Shown here: positions 1-6,145 of the stretch, piece after piece | Layout of the letters: every line of letters begins with the position of its first letter | Numbering within the stretch: position 1 is the first letter of the stretch | DNA from: Burkholderiales bacterium | Lineage (GTDB): Bacteria > Pseudomonadota > Gammaproteobacteria > Burkholderiales > Usitatibacteraceae | Length of the DNA stretch: 7,210 nt | Direction of reading: 5' to 3' | Assembly (NCBI GenBank): GCA_014378085.1 | Contig: JACMOJ010000297.1 | Span: 1 to 7,210, forward strand | Position numbers and translations under genes: made by a program | Notes under the pieces: model-generated | The model's input: the letters and a program-made list of their open reading frames with translations, nothing else | What the model was told of the DNA's origin: nothing | The model's database searches: none

Positions 1-978
1 AATGACGTCTTTCCGACTGCCATGCATCTTGCCGTGGCCGGCTTGGTAACGCGTCGCCTGTTACCCAGTCTTACCCAATTGCGTGAGGCAATCGCTGCCA
101 AGCGGCAATTGATCGGTTCGGCCATCAAGATAGGTCGCACGCATTTGCAGGACGCGACACCGATGACGTTGGGCCAAGAGTTAAGCGGTTACGAAGCGCA
201 GTTGGCGCTTTGTGTGGAAAGCATTGAGCACGCCTTGCGGCCGGTGCAGACGTTGGCCATTGGCGGCACCGCCATCGGTACCGGCTTGAACACACACCCC
301 GCCTTTGGCGAGCGTGTTGCCGCATGCCTTGCGGCGAAGCTCTGCCTGCCGCTATCGCAGGCCGGTAATCTGTTTGCCGCAATGGCCGGGCATGAAGCGC
401 TGGTGGGGTTCCACGCGAGTCTAAAAATGTTGGCCATTGTTCTAATCAAAATCGGTAACGACATACGCATGATGGGGAGCGGGCCGCGAGCGGGGCTGGG
501 TGAATTGCGGCTGCCACAAAACGAACCGGGCAGCTCGATCATGCCGGGCAAGGTAAACCCAACGCAAATAGAAGCGCTGACGATGGTGTGCGCGCAGGTG
601 ATGGGGCACGATGCCGCGATTGGTTTTGCCGCGAGTCAGGGGCAGTTTGAATTAAATGTCTACAAACCGCTGATCGTGCTTAATACGCTCGACAGCATCC
701 ATTTGCTCGATGACGCCATGCGCAGTTTTACGCAACACTGTGTGCGGGGAATTGAGATCGATGCGGATCGCATGAGTGCCCTCGTCCAGAATTCGCTGAT
801 GCTGGTCACGGCACTCGCGCCACACATCGGCTATGACGCTGCGGCGCAAATTGCCAAGGCTGCGCATGAGCGGCAATGCACCTTGCGTGAAGCCGCGCTG
901 GCACTTGGATTCGTCACCGCCGACGAGTTCGACGGCTGGGTCGACGCCAGTAAAATGCTGGGCCCGCGTGCCGATTAA
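1..978 (+). CDS. fumC: Class II fumarate hydratase, 5'-truncated by window edge
   Basis: Catalyses the reversible hydration of fumarate to L-malate in the TCA cycle; the family is an oxygen-stable, iron-free cytoplasmic homotetramer. The reading frame is open from base 1 (NDVFPTAMH, a conserved fumarase stretch), so the ATG at 22 is internal and the true start lies upstream. About 325 residues are present against roughly 460 for the family, so about 135-140 N-terminal residues are missing. Visible landmarks are GRTHLQDATPMTLGQE with the catalytic-site His at window residue 48 (bases 142-144), and the superfamily signature GSSIMPGKVNP at residues 177-187 (bases 529-561), whose serine loop supplies the catalytic base. 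PGKVNPTQ followed by EALTMVCAQVMG favours fumarase over aspartase (usually PAKVNP) and argininosuccinate lyase. The C-terminal part (SLMLVTAL, HIGYD, AALALGF) fits the fumarase C domain. The stop overlaps the convergent gene downstream by 4 bases. No terminator hairpin is seen. Confidence 0.96.
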   Translation, partial: NDVFPTAMHLAVAGLVTRRLLPSLTQLREAIAAKRQLIGSAIKIGRTHLQDATPMTLGQELSGYEAQLALCVESIEHALRPVQTLAIGGTAIGTGLNTHPAFGERVAACLAAKLCLPLSQAGNLFAAMAGHEALVGFHASLKMLAIVLIKIGNDIRMMGSGPRAGLGELRLPQNEPGSSIMPGKVNPTQIEALTMVCAQVMGHDAAIGFAASQGQFELNVYKPLIVLNTLDSIHLLDDAMRSFTQHCVRGIEIDADRMSALVQNSLMLVTALAPHIGYDAAAQIAKAAHERQCTLREAALALGFVTADEFDGWVDASKMLGPRAD

Positions 979-1664
979 GCAGCGCTGGCTGGCTTGTCAG
1001 ATGGACTGTCGCTCTCAGGGGTGGCCGACGATGCGGGCGATGATGCGGCCGGTGATGCGGGCGATGAGGTGGTTTCAGGTGCCGCCCGTTCATCAAGTGC
1101 GGCTAGCACGAGGTCTGGATTCATCGACTGCTGCAACACTACCGCCTCCGGATCATCGCGATTCTTTACGTTGGGCAAATCGCGGCGCAGCTCTTCAAGT
1201 AGATCAATCAGCTTGGCGGCTTTTTGTTCGGTTAATAACGTCACTTTGAGGTCGAGGTGCGCGCGTTGCTCCTCCAGCTTCGCGAGGCGGTTTTGTCTCG
1301 TCAGCACGATGGTAGTGGTGAGCAGGGCGGCCAAGCCCATGATGCCCTGAAGCCAAAAAAATGGCGCCGGGTCAAATTCTGGGATGCCAAGGTAACGCAT
1401 CAGCAGATTGACTGATGCCCACACCAACACAAAAACCAGAATCAGCCCAAAAAAGAACGGCTGGCCGACGATGTGACTCACCCGTTCGAGCAGCCGTTGC
1501 CAATAGCTTATCTGCTCGTCAGCGCGGTTATAAAAATCCAGCACTGCGTTGATATTTTGGCGGATCTGCTCATTCTCGGCGGCCTGTGGTGTTGCTGGCT
1601 TGGGCGGTGTGGGTGGCGTGGCGTTTGCCGACACCTCTGGCGAGGCTTTCATTCGGGTGTTCAT
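975..1664 (-). CDS. DUF1003-family two-TM membrane protein
   Basis: A 229-residue protein of unknown function resembling the DUF1003 family. Layout: a Pro/Ala/Thr-rich N-terminus (about 7-28), an amphipathic helix (30-65, containing RADEQISYWQRLLERVS), TM1 about 68-90 (GQPFFFGLILVFVLVWASVN), a short loop with GIPEFDPAPF, TM2 about 101-121, then a charged helix, probably coiled coil, at 123-165 (QNRLAKLEEQRAHLDLKVTL). The loop FDP-PF and the QNR-x(n)-R-x-LDL-V segment after TM2 are what point to DUF1003. The tail after about 190 is low-complexity Ser/Pro/Ala/Asp. The start at 1664 is supported by AAAGGAG nine bases upstream; an internal Met at residue 5 has no comparable site. The gene is convergent with fumC and probably monocistronic. 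Family function is not established; an inner-membrane location is inferred from the two TM segments. Confidence 0.85.
   Translation of the reverse strand: MNTRMKASPEVSANATPPTPPKPATPQAAENEQIRQNINAVLDFYNRADEQISYWQRLLERVSHIVGQPFFFGLILVFVLVWASVNLLMRYLGIPEFDPAPFFWLQGIMGLAALLTTTIVLTRQNRLAKLEEQRAHLDLKVTLLTEQKAAKLIDLLEELRRDLPNVKNRDDPEAVVLQQSMNPDLVLAALDERAAPETTSSPASPAASSPASSATPESDSPSDKPASAA
1030..1065. repeat. 12-bp tandem repeat in the 3' end of the DUF1003 gene
   Basis: The word GATGCGG recurs every 12 bases (1030, 1042, 1054), and GATGCGGGCGATGA is exact at 1030-1043 and 1054-1067. Twelve bases equal four codons, so copy number can change without breaking the frame. On the minus strand it encodes the Ser-Pro-Ala-rich tail (SSPASPAASSPASS). 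It is likely a slippage-prone low-complexity tail rather than a folded part. Confidence 0.7.
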
Positions 1665-1673
1665 CTAGTCGGG

Positions 1674-1680
1674 CTCCTTT
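1674..1680 (-). promoter_or_regulatory. Shine-Dalgarno site of the DUF1003 gene
   Basis: On the minus strand this reads AAAGGAG, nine bases before the ATG at 1664-1662. It is the best ribosome binding site in the window and fixes the start of the 229-residue protein. Confidence 0.75.
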
Positions 1681-2005
1681 GGCTGCGGCCATTCTGGTAA
1701 CGCCACCTAACGACGTGGTCTGACAAGACGAGCTGGCTCCACACTCTATCGCGCGGTCTTAAATGCGATCCGTGCATTAGAACACTCAAGAGTTCGTCAC
1801 TGAGCGTGCCGCGCGTTATGGTGAAAAGATTTTGCGAAACATAAAACACAAGTATTGACGGGCATTTTCAAACAAAAGTGTCCGGAAATAGCCGTCCAGC
1901 GGGGACTTTGTATTCCGGAAAATTCTATCGACGCGGCAGTTAAATTTGGTTACACAACGTAAATGCCCGGTCGCCGTTCGCCACAGCTGGGGTTCTTCGC
2001 GTCAT

Positions 2006-2026
2006 GTTTTATTGCCGTCATAAAAC
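2006..2026. promoter_or_regulatory. AT-rich inverted repeat upstream of the sensor kinase
   Basis: GTTTTAT at 2006-2012 and ATAAAAC at 2020-2026 form a perfect 7-bp dyad around a 7-base centre (TGCCGTC). The right half-site word ATAAAAC also occurs at 1841-1847. The size and symmetry suit a dimeric regulator operator, but the stem is AT-rich and no T-run follows, so it is not a terminator. The role is inferred only from symmetry and position between divergent genes. Confidence 0.3.
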
Positions 2027-2355
2027 CTCGTCGTGCGAGCGTAGTGGGATCACCACCAGTTCTCGTGTACTTCGTCTGCGCGTTAGTGCACGTTGCGTCT
2101 TGAGTGGTAATATCGACCGCGCGCGCCTACCCCACCCGCCCACCTGCGGAGACCCCCGCTAATCCTGCGAAGTGTCCATCAAAAAACCACGAAAATGCGA
2201 ACAAGTAGCGCAATAACGGTAGGCCACAATTCAGCTGATTTTCAACAGGCAGCTGTCCTCGACCCGTCTCGTCTGCGGAGTGTCTCCTGGTTTGTCGGTG
2301 GTGGTGTAGTTCGATTCTTCGACCGCGCGCATCCGACGTTTCGGTTTCGTTAGAA

Positions 2356-5196
2356 ATGAACGAAATTCGCGTGCCCATGGCATTCGCTGGCATCGCGCTG
2401 GCACTCATGGTGGGTGGCGGCATTTCAGCATTTGTCGCGGTGCGCGACGTCAATCGGTTAGAGGTTAAGGTACAAAAGATTACCGTTGTTATCGATCAAG
2501 CGGAGATGTGTTTATCAGCGCTACGTGACGCCCAGACTGGTACGCGCGGCTACATCATTACCGGTGACGTCAAGTTTCTGGCGCCCTACGAAGCGGTCAA
2601 TCGGGACATGAGTCTCATTTGTAACATCAGCACTAGCGCAGCATCATTGTCAGAAAGCGTAGTGACGTTAAGGGCGCTGGATGGCCTCGCTGCGCTCGTC
2701 AAACAAAAGATGGCGGAATTAGCCACGCAAATCGAAATGCGCCGCATTGGCGACATGGCCGGCGTCACCGCGCGTGTCGCGACTGCCGCTGGTAAAAAAA
2801 TGATGGATCAGATTCGCCTGCAGATTGGGAGCTACATTGTCGCCCAACAGGTTGCCTTGGAGGCTGCGCATGCAGAATCAAAATCGATCATGCAGGATTT
2901 TATTTTTCTAATGGTCGCGCTGAGTGTTCTAGGGGTGGGGCTTGGCACCCTGTTTGTATGGCTAGTCTATCGGGACGCTGCCCACCGCGTGGCGGGTCAG
3001 CAGCACGCAGAAACCAGCCGCGCGCTTAACCTACAGCAAAACGAAAATGAAGATCTTTCCGCCGCCGTCAACGCCTTACAGCTGCGTGAGGAGCTGCTCG
3101 AAGTCACGCTGAACTCAATTGGCGACGCCGTGATCGCCACCGATGCGCACGGTATTGTGAGCCGGATTAATGTGACCGCACAGCAACTCACGGGCTGGTC
3201 GGCGGCGGATGCCATTGGGCAGCAGATCGAAGAAGTGTTTAGGATCGTCAGCAAGCTCACGCGACTACCGGTTGCCGTCCCGGTGGGGGAAACACTGCGG
3301 CACGGCAGCAAGATCGGTTTAGTTAATCATACGGTTTTGATTGGACGCGACGGATGCGAACATGATGTCGGCGACAGCTGCGCGCCAATCCGAGACCGCG
3401 ACAATAAGGTGATTGGCGCGGTGTTAGTGTTTCGCGACGTGACCGCCGAATACCAGTTAAAACAGATCTTAGCCGACACCTTGGCAAAGGTACAAGCCAT
3501 ACTCAGCACGGCGGCTGACGGTATCGTGACCTTCAAAGCGCTAGACGGGAAAATCGAGTCTGTCAACGCGTCGGCGATCGCCATGTTCGGCTATTCTGTT
3601 GCCGAGATTATTGGTAAACCGTTCATCACACTGATCCCAGAGCTGGAGGATGATCTGAACAGCGGCGCGCTTCACCACTATGCGGCGACTGCCGCTGGGC
3701 ATGCGAGCGGGTTGGGTCGTGAGGTAACAGGTCGGCGCCACGACGGCACGTTTTTGCCGTTGGAAATTGCCACCAGCGAAGTGGTGACGAGCAGTGATCG
3801 TCTCTTTACCGTGATGATGCGCGACAACACGGTTCGAAAGCAGGTGGAAGCGGAACGCACCGCGTTTGATCTGGCGCTTCAGGCGACAAACATTGAACTC
3901 GCCGCAGTCACGCGTTCGGCGGAAAGTGCCAATCTGGCGAAATCCGAATTCTTGTCGAGCATGAGTCATGAGCTGCGTACCCCATTGGGTGCCATCTTGG
4001 GATTCGCCCAATTGCTCGAATTGGACACACCGCCTCCCACGCCAACCCAGCGCCGCAGCATCGACCAGATTCTCAAGGCTGGCTGGTATTTGCTCGATCT
4101 CATCAACGAAATACTCGATCTCGCGCAGATAGAGTCCGGTCGGATTTCACTCTCTATTGAACCCACGTCATTAGCGAAACTCCTCAACGAGTGCCAGTCG
4201 ATGATCGAGCCGCAGGCGCAGGCCAAGAATATCAAGCTGGTGTTTCCAACGTTGCCGCCGAATCTATTGGCGAAGGCAGACTGGACGCGGCTAAAGCAGG
4301 TATTAATTAATCTGTTGTCCAACGCCATTAAATACAACCGACCACATGGCACGGTGGTGGTGCGGGTCGTTGCGGGCGACTTTGGCGCCGCAAACGAATC
4401 TCAAGGTCGCGCCACTGGAGCGCCGCTGCCAGTGCGGATGAGCGTTACTGACTCCGGGCTGGGTCTTTCGCCTGAAAAGTTAAAACAACTTTTTCAGCCG
4501 TTTAACCGCCTTGGCCAAGAAAGTAGTTTGGAGGCAGGCACCGGTATTGGCCTGGTGGTTTGCAAGCGCTTGGTCGAGCAGATGGGCGGCACCATGGGGG
4601 TCATCAGCAATGTCGACATCGGAAGCACGTTTTGGATCGAAGTGCCGCGGGCCGATGCGCCCGCCTCCGTTACCGCCGTTACCGCCGTTGGCCTAGCCAG
4701 CGTTAGTGTCGCCGCTAACCGAGAAAGTATCCTTTCGCAGCCGCTCGAATCGGCACCAAGCCTTGCCCCGGATATCGCGCAGACGGATGCGAACCTGTTG
4801 CCAAATCAATATCGCTATTGCCTGCTTTATGTTGAAGACAACCCCGCCAATCGAATGCTGGTCGAAGACCTGCTGGCGAGACGCCAGGACATACGGCTGA
4901 TTACGGCTGAGGACGGTGACAGCGGCATCGAGATGGCGCGCGCCGAGCATCCGGACGTCATCTTAATGGACATCAATTTGCCGGGCACAAGCGGCGTACA
5001 AGCAATGAAGATATTAGCGCTGGACGCAGTCACTCGGCACATACGAGTGGTCGCCTTGAGTGCAAATGCGATGCCGCGCGACATTGAATGCGGATTGCAG
5101 GCGGGCTTCTTTCGCTATCTCACCAAGCCGATCAAGGTCAATGAACTCCTTAGTGCGATCGACGAGGCGTTGGAAATTCCCACGCCAACAAATTAG
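2356..5196 (+). CDS. CHASE3-PAS-PAS hybrid sensor histidine kinase with C-terminal receiver
   Basis: A 946-residue inner-membrane sensor that should autophosphorylate on His and relay phosphate to Asp. Domains in order: TM1 about 8-29; CHASE3-type extracytoplasmic domain about 33-175, with the family motif DAQTGTRGYIITGD at 58-71; TM2 about 181-205; a short coiled coil; PAS1 about 247-366 (SIGDAVIATD); PAS2 about 377-497 (ADGIVTF, NASAIAMFGY); HisKA about 527-592 with SMSHELRTPL and phospho-acceptor His538; HATPase about 640-765 with N box around Asn656, G1 DSGLGL (699-704), F box LFQPF and G2 GTGIGL (728-733); a Val/Thr/Ala-rich linker about 766-818; and a receiver about 820-940 with acidic pair Glu827/Asp828, phospho-acceptor Asp872, Ser902 and Lys924. 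All catalytic motifs are intact. There is no HPt domain. The ATG at 2356 is the first usable start after an in-frame TGA at 2236-2238, but no clear Shine-Dalgarno precedes it; Met8 (2377) is an alternative. The signal is unknown. It is probably co-expressed with the two genes downstream. Confidence 0.94.
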   Translation: MNEIRVPMAFAGIALALMVGGGISAFVAVRDVNRLEVKVQKITVVIDQAEMCLSALRDAQTGTRGYIITGDVKFLAPYEAVNRDMSLICNISTSAASLSESVVTLRALDGLAALVKQKMAELATQIEMRRIGDMAGVTARVATAAGKKMMDQIRLQIGSYIVAQQVALEAAHAESKSIMQDFIFLMVALSVLGVGLGTLFVWLVYRDAAHRVAGQQHAETSRALNLQQNENEDLSAAVNALQLREELLEVTLNSIGDAVIATDAHGIVSRINVTAQQLTGWSAADAIGQQIEEVFRIVSKLTRLPVAVPVGETLRHGSKIGLVNHTVLIGRDGCEHDVGDSCAPIRDRDNKVIGAVLVFRDVTAEYQLKQILADTLAKVQAILSTAADGIVTFKALDGKIESVNASAIAMFGYSVAEIIGKPFITLIPELEDDLNSGALHHYAATAAGHASGLGREVTGRRHDGTFLPLEIATSEVVTSSDRLFTVMMRDNTVRKQVEAERTAFDLALQATNIELAAVTRSAESANLAKSEFLSSMSHELRTPLGAILGFAQLLELDTPPPTPTQRRSIDQILKAGWYLLDLINEILDLAQIESGRISLSIEPTSLAKLLNECQSMIEPQAQAKNIKLVFPTLPPNLLAKADWTRLKQVLINLLSNAIKYNRPHGTVVVRVVAGDFGAANESQGRATGAPLPVRMSVTDSGLGLSPEKLKQLFQPFNRLGQESSLEAGTGIGLVVCKRLVEQMGGTMGVISNVDIGSTFWIEVPRADAPASVTAVTAVGLASVSVAANRESILSQPLESAPSLAPDIAQTDANLLPNQYRYCLLYVEDNPANRMLVEDLLARRQDIRLITAEDGDSGIEMARAEHPDVILMDINLPGTSGVQAMKILALDAVTRHIRVVALSANAMPRDIECGLQAGFFRYLTKPIKVNELLSAIDEALEIPTPTN
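4667..4690. repeat. 9-bp tandem repeat in the kinase linker
   Basis: The unit CCGTTACCG occurs twice in tandem, followed by a partial third copy (CCGTT). It encodes the VTAVTAV stretch (residues 772-778) of the flexible linker between the ATPase and receiver domains. The repeat is in frame and sits where length change would be tolerated. Confidence 0.6.
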
Positions 5197-5308
5197 CGAA
5201 CGGGCCTCGCAACCCAGTCTTGGCAAGATCTATGATAAGCACGACTCCTGTGGCAGCAAAAAAATTTGTACCGCAGGTGACCAACAACAGAACTAACGAG
5301 GAATGACG
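5197..5308 (+). other. Kinase to REC-PAS intergenic gap
   Basis: This gap of 112 bases lies between the kinase stop and the REC-PAS start. No hairpin followed by a T-run is seen, which fits read-through from the kinase gene. TATGATAAG at 5231-5239 resembles a -10 box (TATGAT, 5 of 6), but no -35 lies at proper spacing, so an internal promoter is only a weak possibility. Confidence 0.4.
5298..5302 (+). promoter_or_regulatory. Shine-Dalgarno site deciding the REC-PAS start
   Basis: GAGGA directly abuts the first ATG (5303), which is too close to serve it. It lies 6 bases before the ATG at 5309 and 9 before the one at 5312. This places the probable start at 5309, or at 5312, rather than 5303. 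Confidence 0.6.
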
Positions 5309-6145
5309 ATGATGATTAGTGAGAAAGATCTACTGCAGGCGAGCATTCTGATTGTCGACGATCAAGATTCGAACGTGCTGCTGCTAACGGAGATGTTGAC
5401 GAAGGAGGGTTATGAAAACGTCAACTTCACGATGGACCCTACTACGGTTTGTGCGGCGCAACGACTAAACCGTTACGACTTGATATTGCTCGATCTTCAA
5501 ATGCCCGTGATGGACGGCTTCCAAGTGATGGAAGCGCTCAAGGCAAATCTGGGCAACGAATACTTGAATGTCATTGTCTTGACCGCGCAGCCTGGGCACA
5601 AACTTGCGGCGCTTAGTGCCGGCGCAAAAGACTTTATCAGTAAGCCGTTTGATCTCATCGAGGTAAAAGCGCGAATTCGCAACATGCTGGAAGTGCGCTT
5701 GTTGTATAAAAAATTGGGCGAGCAGAACGTGCTGCTGGAGCAAGCGGTTGCCGAACGCACCGTCGAATTGCGTGAAAGCGAGGCGCGTTATCGCCAGCTC
5801 ACTGAACTAGCCTCTGATTGGTACTGGGAACAGGATCAAAACGGGCAATTCACCAAGACGTCCGGTCCGGTATTGGAAATGCTTGGTTTGAGCGTGGATT
5901 CCATCAGTGGTGAGCCTAACGCTGCCGTACTTGACGGCTGGAATGAAGACGAGCGCGCAGCGCTGCACAAAATGGTCGCGGACCGCGAGCCGTTCCTAGA
6001 TTTTTCGTTTTCGCGTATCAATGCCGAAGGTGTGAGGCAATGGTATCGCGTCAGTGGCGAGCCAATGTTTGATCGAGGCGCGCGCTTCATTGGGTATCGC
6101 GGTGTGGGTATCAAATACAACGCACCGGCGACAAAAAATGATTGA
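5309..6145 (+). CDS. Response regulator: receiver plus PAS, no output domain
   Basis: A cytoplasmic two-component protein of 278 residues from the 5309 start (280 from the 5303 ATG). Counting from 5309, the receiver spans about 9-130. It has acidic pair Asp17/Asp18 (ILIVDD), phospho-acceptor Asp62 in LILLDLQMPVMDG (bases 5492-5494), Thr92 (IVLTA) and Lys112 (ISKPF), so it is complete and probably phosphorylatable. A helical coiled-coil connector follows at about 130-160 (YKKLGEQNVLLEQAVAERTVELRESEARY), then a PAS domain at about 161-272 (TELASDWYWEQDQNGQF, ending RFIGYRGVGIKY). There is no HTH, GGDEF, EAL, HD-GYP or kinase domain after the PAS. REC-PAS modules of this type are normally joined to such an output, so this may be a signal integrator acting by protein contact, or a shortened protein. 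Its place behind a hybrid kinase suggests it is that kinase's partner. The cognate pairing is inferred from position only. Confidence 0.88.
   Translation: MMISEKDLLQASILIVDDQDSNVLLLTEMLTKEGYENVNFTMDPTTVCAAQRLNRYDLILLDLQMPVMDGFQVMEALKANLGNEYLNVIVLTAQPGHKLAALSAGAKDFISKPFDLIEVKARIRNMLEVRLLYKKLGEQNVLLEQAVAERTVELRESEARYRQLTELASDWYWEQDQNGQFTKTSGPVLEMLGLSVDSISGEPNAAVLDGWNEDERAALHKMVADREPFLDFSFSRINAEGVRQWYRVSGEPMFDRGARFIGYRGVGIKYNAPATKND

Larger units (their letters stand above)
1665..2355. other. Large divergent intergenic region, no convincing gene
   Basis: This 691-base stretch separates the divergent DUF1003 and sensor kinase genes and should hold both promoters. The part at about 1810-1960 is visibly richer in A+T than its surroundings. 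No strong sigma-70 pair was found on either strand. The best fragments are TTGACG at 1855-1860, without a -10 at proper spacing, and an extended -10-like TGGTAATAT at 2105-2113 (+), without a -35. Structure present: TCCGGAAA at 1881-1888 and 1914-1921; a 7-bp dyad GTTTTAT/ATAAAAC at 2006-2026; a 7-bp stem at 2064-2070/2086-2092; TCGACCGCGCGC at 2113-2124 and 2319-2330. Short open frames inside are not credible genes. A small RNA or regulator sites are possible but unproven. Confidence 0.6.

Noticed and set aside
980..987. CAGCGCTG palindrome just after the fumC stop as a terminator
   Set aside because: It has no loop and no T-run and lies within the DUF1003 coding sequence.
833..1249. Plus-strand open frame across the fumC/DUF1003 junction
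   Set aside because: It lies antisense to the DUF1003 gene and out of frame with fumC, with unlikely composition; both true genes have clear family support.
1963..2103. 46-codon open frame (ATG to TGA) in the intergenic region, with a hydrophobic C-terminal half
   Set aside because: No Shine-Dalgarno before the ATG, no recognisable similarity, and it spans the dyad and hairpin sequences; a chance frame is more likely.
2105..2113. Extended -10-like TGGTAATAT as the kinase promoter
   Set aside because: Only 4 of 6 matches in the hexamer and no -35 partner; kept as a hint in the intergenic entry, not called as a feature.
2127..2453. Minus-strand open frame over the kinase leader
   Set aside because: Low-complexity translation with no domain; it overlaps the start of the well-supported kinase gene, so it is a shadow.
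5231..5239. TATGATAAG as an internal promoter for the REC-PAS and Crp/Fnr genes
   Set aside because: No -35 box at 16-18 bases; the nearby TTGGCA (5220-5225) is only 5 bases away.
6054..6137. GTG start giving the Crp/Fnr protein 28 more residues
   Set aside because: It would overlap the REC-PAS gene by 92 bases, has no good ribosome site, and adds residues with no family similarity; the ATG at 6138 fits operon coupling.
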